A stretch of DNA of 64,000 nt from Commensalibacter oyaizuii (lineage in GTDB: Bacteria > Pseudomonadota > Alphaproteobacteria > Acetobacterales > Acetobacteraceae), in assembly GCF_029953265.1 (NCBI RefSeq), contig NZ_JASBAO010000001.1, positions 558,001 through 622,000 of the forward strand, read 5' to 3'. Each line of letters starts with the position of its first letter. Positions within the stretch are counted from its first letter, which is position 1. Shown piece after piece: positions 9,204 through 19,266 of the stretch. A program made the translations under genes and the position numbers. The notes below the pieces were generated by a model. That model was not told the DNA's origin, made no database searches, and saw only the letters and a program-made list of their open reading frames with translations.

Positions 9204-11410
9204 GTAAAGCAAAACAGCTTACGGTAAATGAGGAACTAGGGAAAGAATTTGGACTTTCCAAAGATGAATATTCCAAAGTTTTAACTATCATGGGACGTAC
9301 ACCAAGCCTTACAGAATTGGGTATATTCTCTGTTATGTGGTCTGAACATTGTTCTTATAAATCGTCACGCGCATGGTTGCGCAATCTGCCAACCACAGCA
9401 CCATGGGTTATTCATGGCCCAGGTGAAAATGCAGGCGTAGTTGATATTGGACAAGGTCTGGCTGCTATCTTTAAAATGGAAAGTCACAACCATCCTTCTT
9501 TTATTGAACCTTATCAAGGTGCAGCAACAGGGGTTGGGGGCATTTTACGCGACGTTTTTACAATGGGTGCGCGACCTGTTGCCAACTTAAATGCCCTTCG
9601 TTTTGGTAGTCCAAGTCATCCTGCCACCCGTCATATTGTAGACGGTGTTGTAAAAGGTATTGGTGGATACGGAAATTGCGTCGGTGTTCCGACTGTTGGC
9701 GGTGAAGTAAACTTTCACGAAAGTTACAATGGCAATCCCTTGGTTAATGCTATGACTGTGGGGATTGCAAGACAGGATCGTATTTTCTTGTCCGCAGCAG
9801 CAGGGGTCGGCAATCCTGTTATTTACGTTGGTTCAAAAACGGGTCGTGATGGTATTCACGGCGCAACGATGGCATCTGCAGAGTTTGATGAAGACGCGGC
9901 CTCCAAAAGACCAACAGTACAAGTTGGTGATCCATTTGTTGAAAAACTGTTAATCGAAGCGTGTTTAGAGCTGATGGCGACAGATGCCATTATTGCCATT
10001 CAGGATATGGGGGCGGCTGGTTTAACGTCCTCTGCCGTTGAAATGGCAGGCAAGGGTGGCGTTGGTATTGAGTTGAATCTGGACCACGTCCCACAACGTG
10101 AAACACAGATGACGGCTTATGAAATGATGTTGTCAGAAAGCCAAGAACGAATGTTAATGGTTTTACGTCCAGATCGTACTGAATTGGCCAAAGAAATCTT
10201 TAACAAATGGGAATTGGATTTCGCAATTATCGGTCACCTCACTGATACGGGTAATATCGTTATTAAACATAATGGAATTACTGAAGCAGATATTCCTTTA
10301 AAACCATTGGCAGATGAAGCCCCTTTGTACCATCGTCCCACTGCACCTTATCCCAAACCTCAACCTTTGGGACAGTTAGATATTGATATCAGCATTGAAC
10401 AATCTCTTATCAAGTTACTGGGATGTGCTGATCTTGCCTCTCGCTCTTGGATTTGGGATCAATATGACAGCACCATTGGTGGACAGACGATGTATCGCCC
10501 AGGTCAAGCTGATGCTGCATTGATTCGTGTTGATGGCACCCAACTTGGATTGGCTTTAACAACAGACTGTACCCCTCGTTATTGTGCTGCTGATGCATAT
10601 CAGGGGGGAGCTCAAGCGGTGGCTGAGGCATGGCGCAATATTACAGCAACAGGTGCAAAACCCCTAGCAGTTACGGACAATTTGAATTTTGGCAATCCCG
10701 AAAAACCAGAGGTTATGGGACAAATCGTTTCAGCCATTGATGGAATGAAGGATGCCTGTAATGCTCTGAATTTCCCCGTCGTCAGTGGTAACGTTTCTTT
10801 GTATAATGAAACCCGCAACGCCGAGGGCGAGAATGTTTCAGTATTACCAACACCTGCCATTGGCGGGTTAGGGGTTATAGACGATATTTCCAAAGCCGTT
10901 GGACATGCATTATTGCCTGATTTTGATTTGGTTGTTATTGGTACAACCAAAGGGGAATTGGGGCAAAGCCTTTGGTTAAGGGAGATATTAGGCAAGGAAA
11001 CTGGTCATCCCCCAGCTATTGATTTGCAAGCTGAACGTCACAATGGTGACTTTGTCCGTCAAGCAATTCGTGACGGTCTGGTTCAAGCATGTCATGATAT
11101 TTCTGATGGTGGATTATTAGTTGCCATCGCTGAAATGGCGATGTCTGGCAATGTAGGATGTACATTAGATGTCCCACAAAGTGGTATTCGTCCCGAAGCC
11201 TATTGGTTTGGTGAAGATCAAGCTCGATATGTTATAATGACCTCTGACAAAGATGCACTAATAAAAGCAGCCAAAACACACAAAATCCCAGCTAGAGAAA
11301 TTGGATGTACAGGAGGTGATGCACTTGTCATGCCTTCTGGTGCAACCATTACGATTGCTAGAATGAAGGCAGCTTCTAAAAGCTTCTTTGAAAATCTAAT
11401 GAAAGTATAA
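9200..11410 (+). CDS. purL: FGAM synthetase large subunit PurL (small type)
   Basis: ATP-dependent amidation of FGAR to FGAM. At 736 residues it is the small form without a fused glutaminase domain, consistent with separate purS and purQ. Characteristic segments include [56 protein letters not shown] and IQDMGAAGL, with a second AIR-synthase-like half ([24 protein letters not shown]). It is the last purine gene of the operon; bolA follows after only 2 bp. Confidence 0.97.
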   Translation: MSKAKQLTVNEELGKEFGLSKDEYSKVLTIMGRTPSLTELGIFSVMWSEHCSYKSSRAWLRNLPTTAPWVIHGPGENAGVVDIGQGLAAIFKMESHNHPSFIEPYQGAATGVGGILRDVFTMGARPVANLNALRFGSPSHPATRHIVDGVVKGIGGYGNCVGVPTVGGEVNFHESYNGNPLVNAMTVGIARQDRIFLSAAAGVGNPVIYVGSKTGRDGIHGATMASAEFDEDAASKRPTVQVGDPFVEKLLIEACLELMATDAIIAIQDMGAAGLTSSAVEMAGKGGVGIELNLDHVPQRETQMTAYEMMLSESQERMLMVLRPDRTELAKEIFNKWELDFAIIGHLTDTGNIVIKHNGITEADIPLKPLADEAPLYHRPTAPYPKPQPLGQLDIDISIEQSLIKLLGCADLASRSWIWDQYDSTIGGQTMYRPGQADAALIRVDGTQLGLALTTDCTPRYCAADAYQGGAQAVAEAWRNITATGAKPLAVTDNLNFGNPEKPEVMGQIVSAIDGMKDACNALNFPVVSGNVSLYNETRNAEGENVSVLPTPAIGGLGVIDDISKAVGHALLPDFDLVVIGTTKGELGQSLWLREILGKETGHPPAIDLQAERHNGDFVRQAIRDGLVQACHDISDGGLLVAIAEMAMSGNVGCTLDVPQSGIRPEAYWFGEDQARYVIMTSDKDALIKAAKTHKIPAREIGCTGGDALVMPSGATITIARMKAASKSFFENLMKV

Positions 11411-11412
11411 TC

Positions 11413-11646
11413 ATGAACGTATCAGAAATTGAAAACCGACTAAAAGAGGCATTTCCAGATGCTGATATTGATGTTGGTGCGTTAAAAAACGATGGCAGAC
11501 ATTTTTATTGCAAAGTATCCGCAAAAGAATTTATTGGGCTAAGCAAAGTTCAACAACATCAACTTATATACAAAGCTCTTGGGGATTATCTTCAACAAGA
11601 TCTTCATGCGCTTGCCTTACAGACTTCTGCCCCTTCGACCCCCTAA
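11413..11646 (+). CDS. BolA family protein
   Basis: 77-residue BolA/IbaG-type protein. BolA proteins form [2Fe-2S]-bridged complexes with CGFS monothiol glutaredoxins and serve in iron-sulfur trafficking. The N-terminal helix IENRLKEAFPDADIDV, the H-Y-x-C region HFYCKVSAKEF and the SKVQQHQLIYKALGDYL helix fit. It lies 2 bp after purL and 24 bp before a CGFS glutaredoxin, its expected partner. Such pairing is common in alphaproteobacteria. Confidence 0.92.
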   Translation: MNVSEIENRLKEAFPDADIDVGALKNDGRHFYCKVSAKEFIGLSKVQQHQLIYKALGDYLQQDLHALALQTSAPSTP

Positions 11647-11670
11647 TTATAATAGTATAGGATTTAAAAA

Positions 11671-12000
11671 ATGAGTAACCCAGCTTTTGAAACTATAAAA
11701 CAAGAAATCAATTCCAATCCTGTTGTTTTATTCATGAAAGGCACTGCTGATTTCCCAAGTTGCGGATTTTCAGCTAAGGTTGTGCACATTCTCTCTGACC
11801 TTGGTGTTTCTTTTAAAGATGTAAATATTTTGGAAGATGATGGTTTGCGTCAGGGGTTAAAAGAATTTTCTAACTGGCCTACATTCCCCCAACTTTACGT
11901 TAAAGGTGAACTTGTTGGTGGTTGTGACATCGTTAGAGAGATGTTTGCCTCTGGTGAATTAGCAGAATTAATGAAAAAAAATAATATTGCTTGCAAATAA
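11671..12000 (+). CDS. grxD: CGFS monothiol glutaredoxin (Grx4 type)
   Basis: Iron-sulfur cluster carrier glutaredoxin. The 109-residue protein has the active-site motif CGFS within FPSCGFSAKVV, the KGTADFP segment before it, the cis-Pro region NWPTFPQLYVKGELVGG, and GGCDIVREM for glutathione binding. Length is typical. It follows bolA closely and both may be cotranscribed with the pur operon. The region downstream (12020-12060) holds an imperfect A/T-rich hairpin with a GGGAAAAA/TTTTTCCC core that could end the transcript. Confidence 0.95.
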   Translation: MSNPAFETIKQEINSNPVVLFMKGTADFPSCGFSAKVVHILSDLGVSFKDVNILEDDGLRQGLKEFSNWPTFPQLYVKGELVGGCDIVREMFASGELAELMKKNNIACK

Positions 12001-12141
12001 TTTGTAACTTTTAAACAACACAACGGGAAAAATTTAAATTTATTAATTTTTTTCCCTTGTATGATATGTTCAAGAGAACGTTTATACGATACCTTGGCTG
12101 AAATATTCAGTTGTAAGCAGTTATCGTTCAGAGAGAATAAA

Positions 12142-12492
12142 ATGGTTAGACATCTCAAAAAAACAGTTTGTGTCCTTTTTGGTGCCGTTGCACTTATTTC
12201 TTTAACACCTTCTTCTGGCAAAGCCCAACATATAGTTACAGAAAATGAAGCTGCCAAACTTACTTTTGAATCTTTAACTGCTAAACCAGTTGTTTATCAC
12301 AGAGTCAAACATGTTTCTTCAGCCCGTTCAAATGTTAGAACCGTGTCTTACAAAGCTTCTAAAAGAAAATCTTCTAAGCTGGTAAGAAATGTTTCATATA
12401 ATCATAAAGCAAAAAGTAAAGTCTCTGTCAAAAGTGCAGTTTACAACGTTTCAGCACATAAAAAATCAACCAAACGTCGCCATCGCAGCTAA
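12142..12492 (+). CDS. Small secreted Lys/Ser-rich basic protein, unknown function
   Basis: Not recognised. I chose the ATG at 12142 (116 residues) because GAGAG lies 6 bp upstream and the product then begins with a signal peptide (MVRHLKKT then a hydrophobic stretch to about residue 22, cleavage near GKA-Q). The same frame is open to an ATG at 12061, but those 27 residues would precede the signal. The mature part is strongly basic and low in complexity, with repeated V-S-Y-K/N units (VSYKASKRKSS, VSYNHKAKSK) and a KRRHRS end. It may bind a polyanion such as the cell wall or lipopolysaccharide; that is only inference. It is convergent with yraN, 2 bp apart. Confidence 0.6.
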   Translation: MVRHLKKTVCVLFGAVALISLTPSSGKAQHIVTENEAAKLTFESLTAKPVVYHRVKHVSSARSNVRTVSYKASKRKSSKLVRNVSYNHKAKSKVSVKSAVYNVSAHKKSTKRRHRS

Positions 12493-12494
12493 TT

Positions 12495-12866
12495 TTAAAG
12501 CGTAGTTATATTTTTGATATGTTCGATTTGTTCTAGTTCATCAATTGCAATAAGATCAAATCGAATATTATTGAAATTACTTTCCATAAAAAAATCTAAA
12601 TAGTAAGATGCAGCATTTGCAAGCCTTCTTTGCTGTTTGGCGCTTAGTGCCAACAGTGCGTCTTTCATACTTTTTCTTGATTTAACTTCGATAAATAATA
12701 ACCAGTCGTTTTTACGAGCAATTAAATCAATTTCCCCTAATGGGCAACGAAAACGGCGTTGTAAAATTTGCCAGTTTTTTTTGATTAAATAAATTTCAGC
12801 AATTTCTTCTGCTAATTTTCCCCTGATATAGGCAACATGCCCTGTTTTTTTATTATTTTTTATCAT
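12495..12866 (-). CDS. YraN / UPF0102 family protein
   Basis: 123-residue protein of the UPF0102 family, a restriction-endonuclease-like fold related to Holliday junction resolvases; the cellular role is not settled. Family core motifs are present: GKLAEEIAEIYL at the N-terminus, then LQRRFRCPLGEIDLIARK and LLFIEVKSRKS, where E, D and E-x-K form the nuclease-like catalytic set. The start ATG at 12866 is followed by an Asn/Lys-rich segment before the fold. It is convergent with the preceding basic protein. Confidence 0.9.
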   Translation of the reverse strand: MIKNNKKTGHVAYIRGKLAEEIAEIYLIKKNWQILQRRFRCPLGEIDLIARKNDWLLFIEVKSRKSMKDALLALSAKQQRRLANAASYYLDFFMESNFNNIRFDLIAIDELEQIEHIKNITTL

Positions 12867-12960
12867 GTAAATATTCTATGATTTATTAGATATTGTTTCT
12901 ATTCTATTAAATATATCATAATTGTAACTAAATTTATATTCCATATAGAAAGTTTTCCTC

Positions 12961-14397
12961 ATGAGTGCGTTCTATACGTATCTTTTCTTAACAGATTTCG
13001 AACAAGACTGGTTTTTAGCAGTTTTACGTTTTGTATTATTAATCGTTGTTACAATTCATGTTCTTCGTCATGTTAGAGATACGAGATCAGCCATTGGGTG
13101 GATTGGCTTTACCTGGATTATGCCTATAACAGGCTTTATCCTCTATACAATGTTTGGAGTAAACCGTGTTGTTAGACGTGCCCAAAAACTAGTTAGCACA
13201 CAACCTTGGCATAACCATTCAATCGATAATATGACCAAATACTATATTAAAGGTCATTTTTATCCGCTAGCAAAAGTTGTAGAAGGGTTCACCCAAAGAC
13301 CATTATTAATTGGCAACAAAGTCGATACTTTTTATAATGGGGATCAAGCATATCCCGCAATGCTGGCTGCTATAAATTCTGCTCAAGTTTGCGTTTTTCT
13401 CTCAACATATATTTTAAAAAGTGATGAAACAGGCAGGGAATTTGCCGATGCGTTGATAGCAGCGCAACAAAGAGGGGCAACCGTAAGGGTATTAGTTGAT
13501 GGAATAGGAAGTGGATATTTTTATTGTCCCATAGCAAAATATTTAAAAAAAAACGGCGTGTTAATTGATCGATTTATGCATTCCTTTTGGCCTTGGAAAA
13601 TGCCCTTTATTAATCTTCGCACCCATAAAAAAATACTGATTGTTGACGGTAAGGTGGGATTTATTGGCGGGTTAAATATAGCTAATGAAAATAAGCTCTC
13701 TACGAATCCCAAACATCCTGTTTCAGATACACATTTTCAGATAAAAGGGGCAATTGTTCACGAATTAACTGAAGCTTTCTTACAAGACTGGTTTTTCATC
13801 ACAACTGAAGATTTAAATAAGAAAAAATTTTTTCCTAAAACAACCGTTGAAGGCAACATGATCTGTCGTATTATCACAGCAGGTCCTGATTCAGATATGG
13901 AAAAAATCAAATATACGATGATGCAAGCGATCAGTTTGGCTAGAAACTCGATCAGAATCATGACCCCTTACTTTTTACCTGACGATCGTTTTTTATCATT
14001 ATTATGTTTGGCTGCTGTAAGGGGGGTAAACGTTGAAATTATTATTCCTCAGAAAAGTAACCAACGTTTGGTTGATTGGGCCAGAAACATTAATAATATT
14101 CTACCTTTACAATATGGGTGCAACATATGGTTGGCAAAACCGCCATTTAATCATTCGAAATTGATGGTCATTGACCGTATGTGGTCGTTTGTAGGAAGTT
14201 CAAATGTTGATATGCGTAGTTTACGATTAAATTTCGAAGTTAATATGGAAATTTATCATAAAGAATTTGCTGAAGATTTGGATGACTTTATATGTACACA
14301 TCGTCATACATTACTAACTTTGGATGACCTTCATCATCGATCAGTGTTTAAAAAATTCAGAGATTCAACAACACGCCTATTACTACCTTACTTATAA
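12961..14397 (+). CDS. cls: Cardiolipin synthase (phospholipase D family)
   Basis: Membrane enzyme that condenses two phosphatidylglycerols (or a related pair) to cardiolipin. The 478-residue protein has two N-terminal membrane segments (about 18-37 and 44-66) and the two HKD motifs of the PLD superfamily: His222-Lys224-Asp229 followed by GGLNIANEN, and His398-Lys400-Asp405 followed by GSSNVDMRS. Order and length match ClsA-type enzymes. The 3' end overlaps the convergent EEP gene by 6 bp. Confidence 0.94.
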   Translation: MSAFYTYLFLTDFEQDWFLAVLRFVLLIVVTIHVLRHVRDTRSAIGWIGFTWIMPITGFILYTMFGVNRVVRRAQKLVSTQPWHNHSIDNMTKYYIKGHFYPLAKVVEGFTQRPLLIGNKVDTFYNGDQAYPAMLAAINSAQVCVFLSTYILKSDETGREFADALIAAQQRGATVRVLVDGIGSGYFYCPIAKYLKKNGVLIDRFMHSFWPWKMPFINLRTHKKILIVDGKVGFIGGLNIANENKLSTNPKHPVSDTHFQIKGAIVHELTEAFLQDWFFITTEDLNKKKFFPKTTVEGNMICRIITAGPDSDMEKIKYTMMQAISLARNSIRIMTPYFLPDDRFLSLLCLAAVRGVNVEIIIPQKSNQRLVDWARNINNILPLQYGCNIWLAKPPFNHSKLMVIDRMWSFVGSSNVDMRSLRLNFEVNMEIYHKEFAEDLDDFICTHRHTLLTLDDLHHRSVFKKFRDSTTRLLLPYL

Positions 14398-15087
14398 ATC
14401 ATGAGGACGCAAGGTTACCATAATAGGACAATGATCAGAAGATGAGCGAGAAAGAACTTGTTTATCAATACATTCCATTCCACGAACCAGGCATCGATCC
14501 AATCGAATGGGAAATAAATTAATCATTTTATGAGTTGGTTCCCGTGGTCCAACATCTTCAAAACCTGATAATAAAACGGGACCAACCAAATTATAATCCC
14601 CCAAAACAGCAGCATGATCAGGCAAAAAATCTGAAATTACTTGTAATTGACGGCGATTTAAAATCTGACCATGCGACAAATGGACATTAGCAATCCAAAA
14701 TTTTCCATAATCTATTAATTGGGCCACCCGTCGAATTAACGCCCCTTTTGGCAAAACACAAGTTGAGGGTGGAGCATTAAAAGGATAGGGGCTCCAACAC
14801 GCAACCCCATGAATACGGCCTGGTAAAGGAAAACGACTATAGTATCCACCAAGTAATTGGGGGATGATGTTCATCTCCTCTGTTGCCTCTTGCATTAATA
14901 ACAGATCAGGTTGATGTGTATTTACCAAATAGGCAACATCGTAAGGTGTTGCACCTACTTTTCTTAATAAATTCCAACTGATTACTTTGAAATGATTAAA
15001 GTCAGGTTGATTTGGATTTAAAAGATCAGAATTGGACTGGGACAAAACTATAAACCTGTTTAAAAGAACAAGAAAATATAAGAACAT
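14392..15087 (-). CDS. Endonuclease/exonuclease/phosphatase (EEP) family protein
   Basis: 231-residue metal-dependent phosphoesterase fold. Active-site motifs are in order: Asn39 in SWNLL, Glu67 in LMQEAT, His137 in NVHLSHG, Asp164/Asn166 in GDYNL, Asp197 in RLDR, and Asp218-His219 in SSDHCPI. Substrate is unknown; EEP proteins beside cardiolipin synthases in proteobacteria have been proposed to act in lipid metabolism, but here the genes are convergent, so context is weak. The hydrophobic N-terminus (MFLYFLVLLNRFIVL) could be a membrane anchor, or the true start may lie downstream. Confidence 0.85.
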   Translation of the reverse strand: MFLYFLVLLNRFIVLSQSNSDLLNPNQPDFNHFKVISWNLLRKVGATPYDVAYLVNTHQPDLLLMQEATEEMNIIPQLLGGYYSRFPLPGRIHGVACWSPYPFNAPPSTCVLPKGALIRRVAQLIDYGKFWIANVHLSHGQILNRRQLQVISDFLPDHAAVLGDYNLVGPVLLSGFEDVGPREPTHKMINLFPIRLDRCLVRGMECIDKQVLSRSSSDHCPIMVTLRPHDL

Positions 15088-15170
15088 TAAATATGTATTC
15101 TGTTTACTATCAATTGTCTAATAAATAGTATAGATTAACAATTAGCTATTCCTTACAGCAAGGTTTAATT

Positions 15171-16205
15171 TTATTTTGATACCTCATTGGCAGTGGAAAA
15201 TTCCATTGTCAAACTATATCCTAACCCTAATAAAACGGGACCAAGGAAAATGCCTAACCCTCCAAAAGCCAATACCCCACCCAAGATCCCTAAGACACTC
15301 AACAAGTACGGCAACTTATTTCCTGATGAAACAAACATAGGCCTGATAATATGCTCGACACCAGAAATAAAAACTATCCCATATAATAATAATAAAATAC
15401 CAGATAAAATATGATGATTTACGATTAACCAAATCACCGCGGGAATCCATACTACAGGGGCACCAATAGGGAATAAAGATAAAAACGCAGCAATCCCACC
15501 TAACAAAACTGGCTCGGGTATGGAAAATAACGCTAGACCACATCCCGTTAATATTCCTTGTAGCAAAGCAGTTCCTATTATTCCATAAACTGTTCCCAAA
15601 ATTGTTTTATTCGTCATCTCGACCAATTTCTTTGAAGATGGACCTGCAACTTTATAAACAACTGCCAGTAAAACCTCTCCTAAATAATCACCACTTAACC
15701 AAAAGAAAAACGATATAAATAAAGCAAAAACGAATTGTAAAAATCCACCAACAGTTTGCAAGAACATGGACAAAGAAGCTCGGGTTATATCGTATAGATA
15801 TGGTCTTAAACTATCACCGATACTAAGCAGATGTTCAGCCCCTTGTTCCCAAGTTTTAATTAAATATTTGTTAATAACAGGGACATGTTGAACCCAATTA
15901 GGTGGAGATACAAAATTAATAGATGCTGTCGCAGATGAAATCATTTTCAGAACTTTAGGGGCATCATCAATAATGGCAGAAGTTAAAATAATGATTGGCA
16001 TGACCACGCATAATGAACAAAAAATAGTCATTAGCAACGAGGCAAAAACTTTTCCCACGTATTTGCGTAAAAAAACATACATTGGCCATGTGGCAAAACT
16101 GATAATACCAGCCCATAAAATAGAAGAAAAAAGAGGGCGTAAAATTAACCAACAACCATACGTAATTGCTGCAAGCAAAATATATAAGATGATGCGTCTA
16201 TCCAT
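15171..16205 (-). CDS. AI-2E family transporter (putative permease)
   Basis: 344-residue polytopic inner-membrane protein of the AI-2E/PerM family. About eight hydrophobic segments are visible, starting with two at the N-terminus (YILLAAITYGCWLIL; ILWAGIISFATWPMY), and a C-terminal block rich in Gly/Leu/Ile with LGGIAAFLSLFPIGAPVVW, a hallmark of the family. Members export diverse substrates (autoinducer-2, ions); nothing here identifies one. Conserved length. It is divergent from metC across 153 bp. Confidence 0.88.
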   Translation of the reverse strand: MDRRIILYILLAAITYGCWLILRPLFSSILWAGIISFATWPMYVFLRKYVGKVFASLLMTIFCSLCVVMPIIILTSAIIDDAPKVLKMISSATASINFVSPPNWVQHVPVINKYLIKTWEQGAEHLLSIGDSLRPYLYDITRASLSMFLQTVGGFLQFVFALFISFFFWLSGDYLGEVLLAVVYKVAGPSSKKLVEMTNKTILGTVYGIIGTALLQGILTGCGLALFSIPEPVLLGGIAAFLSLFPIGAPVVWIPAVIWLIVNHHILSGILLLLYGIVFISGVEHIIRPMFVSSGNKLPYLLSVLGILGGVLAFGGLGIFLGPVLLGLGYSLTMEFSTANEVSK

Positions 16206-16358
16206 TTTCTTTCTCCTAGATCATTATAGATATATTGATTTAGTGAGAGAAAAAAGGTGCTTGTTTAATTTTTTTATTATTTATATCAAAACTATAAAGA
16301 CTGGTGAAATCAGATATACTGACCGCAATATTATTTAAAAACGATAAGGATATATCAC

Positions 16359-17582
16359 ATGGCAACATCATCTGCCCAAGAACATGCAGTTTCCCGTGGA
16401 TGGAAAGCATTATCAACCTTGTTGGTTACTGCCGCCCGTCATGCAAAACCGTTGCCACTTGATGGAAGCTTTGTCAATAATCCTCTACATCGTGGTTCTA
16501 CGGTTGTATATCCTTCTATGTCAGCCATGCGTGATGCTGGACAATATACTTATGATCACGTAACATTATATGGTGCTATGGGATCACCAAACCAACATGA
16601 TTTAGAACAAGTCATGGCATTAATTGAAGGGGGAATGCACAGTCATGTTGTTTCCTCAGGATTATCAGCATGTACTATTCCTTTGTTAGCCTATCTTTCA
16701 GCTGGGGATCATTGTCTAATTATTGATAGTATTTACGGTCCCACTCGACGTTTTGCTGAAACTGTTATGAAACGCTTTGGGGTAGAGGTTTCCTATTATC
16801 CTGCCGATATTTCAACCGAACAGGTTAGAAATTATTTAAAATCTAATACAAAAGTAATTTTTACAGAGAGTCCTGGCAGCCATACATTCGAAATTCAAGA
16901 TATTGGTGCTTTGGCAGAGTTGGCACATGAATACAAGGCAAAATTAATTTTAGACAATACATGGGGAATTGGAATTTTCAAACCTTTTGATCATGGTGTT
17001 GATGTATCTGTCCAAGCATTGACAAAATACGCCAATGGCCATTCAGACCTTGTCTTAGGGGCAATTACTGTCAATAATGAAACTGATTGGAAAATTCTAA
17101 GAAATACAATCATTGCATTGGGTGAGGTTCCAGGACCAGATGCTTGTTGGCTGACATTAAGAGGGTTAAGAACCCTTAGCGCACGTCTAGAACAACAATC
17201 GATATCTGGTTTAAAGATCGCACAATGGTTTGCACAACAGCCCCAAACAGAACGTGTATTACATCCCGCATTACCCAGCTGTTATGGACATGATTTGTGG
17301 AAGCGAGATTTTTTTGGGGCTAGCAGTATTTTTGGTGTTGTGTTTAAAAATTATGTTACTCCTGAACAAGTTGTTAATATGATTGAAAATCTGTCCTTAT
17401 TCTCTATTGGTGCATCATGGGGAGGATATGAGAGTTTAGTTCTACCTACTGATAGCGAAATAAGGCGCAGTTTCCCCAATAAGATTTTAACTGGGCCAGC
17501 GTGTCGTTTTCATATTGGTCTTGAAAATAGTGAAGACTTGATTAAGGACTTGGAACAAGCATTTTCAATATGTTTTGTTTAA
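16359..17582 (+). CDS. metC: Cystathionine beta-lyase
   Basis: PLP enzyme of the Cys/Met metabolism family that splits cystathionine to homocysteine, pyruvate and ammonia. The 407 residues carry the Schiff-base Lys223 in QALTKYANGHSD, the cofactor-binding Asp199 in LDNTW, and the phosphate-binding VSSGLSA (98-104). The KYxNGHSD pattern and the YxGASWGGYES-like end (SIGASWGGYESL) favour beta-lyase over gamma-synthase. The start follows AAGGATATATCAC. I looked for a SAM riboswitch in the upstream 153 bp and did not find one. Confidence 0.92.
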   Translation: MATSSAQEHAVSRGWKALSTLLVTAARHAKPLPLDGSFVNNPLHRGSTVVYPSMSAMRDAGQYTYDHVTLYGAMGSPNQHDLEQVMALIEGGMHSHVVSSGLSACTIPLLAYLSAGDHCLIIDSIYGPTRRFAETVMKRFGVEVSYYPADISTEQVRNYLKSNTKVIFTESPGSHTFEIQDIGALAELAHEYKAKLILDNTWGIGIFKPFDHGVDVSVQALTKYANGHSDLVLGAITVNNETDWKILRNTIIALGEVPGPDACWLTLRGLRTLSARLEQQSISGLKIAQWFAQQPQTERVLHPALPSCYGHDLWKRDFFGASSIFGVVFKNYVTPEQVVNMIENLSLFSIGASWGGYESLVLPTDSEIRRSFPNKILTGPACRFHIGLENSEDLIKDLEQAFSICFV

Positions 17583-17591
17583 AATAAATTA

Positions 17592-19067
17592 TTAGCGTTG
17601 TCGAAAATTTAAAGCTTCGGCAATGCTTATGATATCAATATCTTCTTTATGTCCTAAATCAGCAATCGTTCTGGCCACACGTAATAATCGGGTCATGCCT
17701 CGTGCAGATAGTCGTAATTGAGTCGATGCTTTTTCAACCATGTCTGCAACTTCGGTGGATAAAGTGATATGGTGGCTGCTAATCTCATTATTTAACATAT
17801 TTTGTCTGGTTAACTGACGTTCACGTGCTAATTGAACCCGTTCCGCCACACTCTCGCTGCTTTCGCCAGTTGCCATAGAAACCATCTCTTTGGGACTGAT
17901 TTGTTCAATTGTTGTAATTAAATCAATTCGATCTAACAAAGGGCCAGAAATCTTGCGTGTGTATTCTTCTTTACACTTTGGAACACGATGACATTCACGT
18001 TCTGTATCCCCCATATACCCACAACGACACGGATTCATCGCCGCAATAAATTGAAAACGGGCAGGGTAGGTCACGTGCGAGGTGGCCCTAGCAATCGAAA
18101 TATCCCCTGTTTCAAGAGGTTGCCTTAATGCTTCTAACGCATGTCTGGAAAATTCTGGTAACTCATCTAAAAATAATACGCCTTGATGCGCCAAACTAAT
18201 TTCACCAGGTTTGACCTTAGCCCCACCACCTGTTAACGCAACCTGACTAGCAGAATGATGCGGACTGCGAAAAGGGGGTCTTATAACAGGGGCAGAATTT
18301 AACAATAAACCTGCCGAACTATAAATACGGGTAACTTCTAAAGATTGCTGAGACGTCAAATTAGGTAACAAACTGGGTAGGCGCGCCGCCAACATGGATT
18401 TACCAGCCCCAGGCGGTCCAATCATTAACATTGAATGTCCCCCCGCCGCAGCGATCTCTAACGCACGTTTTGCAGATTCCATCCCTTTGATTTCATTCAA
18501 GTCAGGTTCTGATTGCAGGGTAGGTAGTGGTGTAAATTGAGGTTGAGATAAAATCTGTCTACCTAAAAAATGCTGCATCAGTGATAATAGATCTGGTGGC
18601 GCCAGAATACTGATGTCCCCACCCAATAATGCTTCCCCACCTTGGGCTTGTGGGCAAATTAAACCTTTGTCTTCGCTTGCTGCACCAATTGATGCCGATA
18701 TAACATTATTAACGGGACTTAGTTGTCCGTCCAACGATAACTCACCAACAGCTGCATAATGCAGCAGTTCTTCTTGGGGGATAATATCCATGGCACATAA
18801 AATTCCCAATGCAATTGGTAAATCGTAATGTGTGCCTTCTTTTACAATATCGGCTGGGGCCAAATTAATTAAGATGCGTTTTGGTGGCATTGCAATGCCC
18901 ATGGAAATTAATGCTGCCCTGACTCGTTCGCGAGATTCTGTTACAGCTTTATCTGCCAGCCCAACCATGATAAATGCTGGCAAACCACGTGTAATCTGGA
19001 CTTGGACTTCTACACATACAGGATCAATACCAGAAAATGAAAAGGTTGATACTCTGGTAATTGTCAT
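17592..19067 (-). CDS. comM: ComM / YifB family AAA+ ATPase (Mg-chelatase-like)
   Basis: Hexameric helicase that in Vibrio extends branch migration during natural transformation; widely conserved, including in non-competent species. The 491 residues comprise an N-terminal Lon-protease-like domain (about 1-170), the AAA+ core with Walker A GPPGAGKS (217-224) and Walker B FLDE (299-302), and a Cys-rich insert (Cys347, 349, 359, 365 in PCRCGY...CHRVPKC) that probably binds zinc. The C-terminal helical domain ends LNFRQR. Convergent with metC. Confidence 0.94.
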   Translation of the reverse strand: MTITRVSTFSFSGIDPVCVEVQVQITRGLPAFIMVGLADKAVTESRERVRAALISMGIAMPPKRILINLAPADIVKEGTHYDLPIALGILCAMDIIPQEELLHYAAVGELSLDGQLSPVNNVISASIGAASEDKGLICPQAQGGEALLGGDISILAPPDLLSLMQHFLGRQILSQPQFTPLPTLQSEPDLNEIKGMESAKRALEIAAAGGHSMLMIGPPGAGKSMLAARLPSLLPNLTSQQSLEVTRIYSSAGLLLNSAPVIRPPFRSPHHSASQVALTGGGAKVKPGEISLAHQGVLFLDELPEFSRHALEALRQPLETGDISIARATSHVTYPARFQFIAAMNPCRCGYMGDTERECHRVPKCKEEYTRKISGPLLDRIDLITTIEQISPKEMVSMATGESSESVAERVQLARERQLTRQNMLNNEISSHHITLSTEVADMVEKASTQLRLSARGMTRLLRVARTIADLGHKEDIDIISIAEALNFRQR

Positions 19068-19221
19068 TTTAAATAATCCTGCTTTACACTATATAATTTG
19101 GTATAAAATAATGTTTTTATTTCAAAATAAATAGCATAATCCATATTCAGATTTCAGCAAGACCGAAGTATTAGTTATTTATAGCGAGTATTCAATAAAA
19201 TATTTTTGTAAGCTGGTTGTA

Positions 19222-19254
19222 AGAACTGTGGATGAAACGTCTTTCCACAGTTCT
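19222..19254 (-). terminator. Hairpin downstream of serA, possible terminator
   Basis: A perfect 11-bp inverted repeat (AGAACTGTGGA, 19222-19232, with 19244-19254) and an 11-nt loop lie 13 bp after the serA stop. No long U-tract follows on either strand, so it may be a processing or transcript-stabilising stem rather than a classic intrinsic terminator. Confidence 0.5.
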
Positions 19255-19266
19255 CTGGACTTAAGA

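Noticed and set aside
16206-16358. Possible SAM riboswitch upstream of metC
   Set aside because: A GGTG and an ATAAAG are present, but I could not build the SAM-II pseudoknot or any other known aptamer.
19222-19254. DnaA boxes after serA
   Set aside because: TGTGGATGA and TTTCCACAG are the two arms of one hairpin, so their similarity to the box follows from the stem rather than clustered binding sites.
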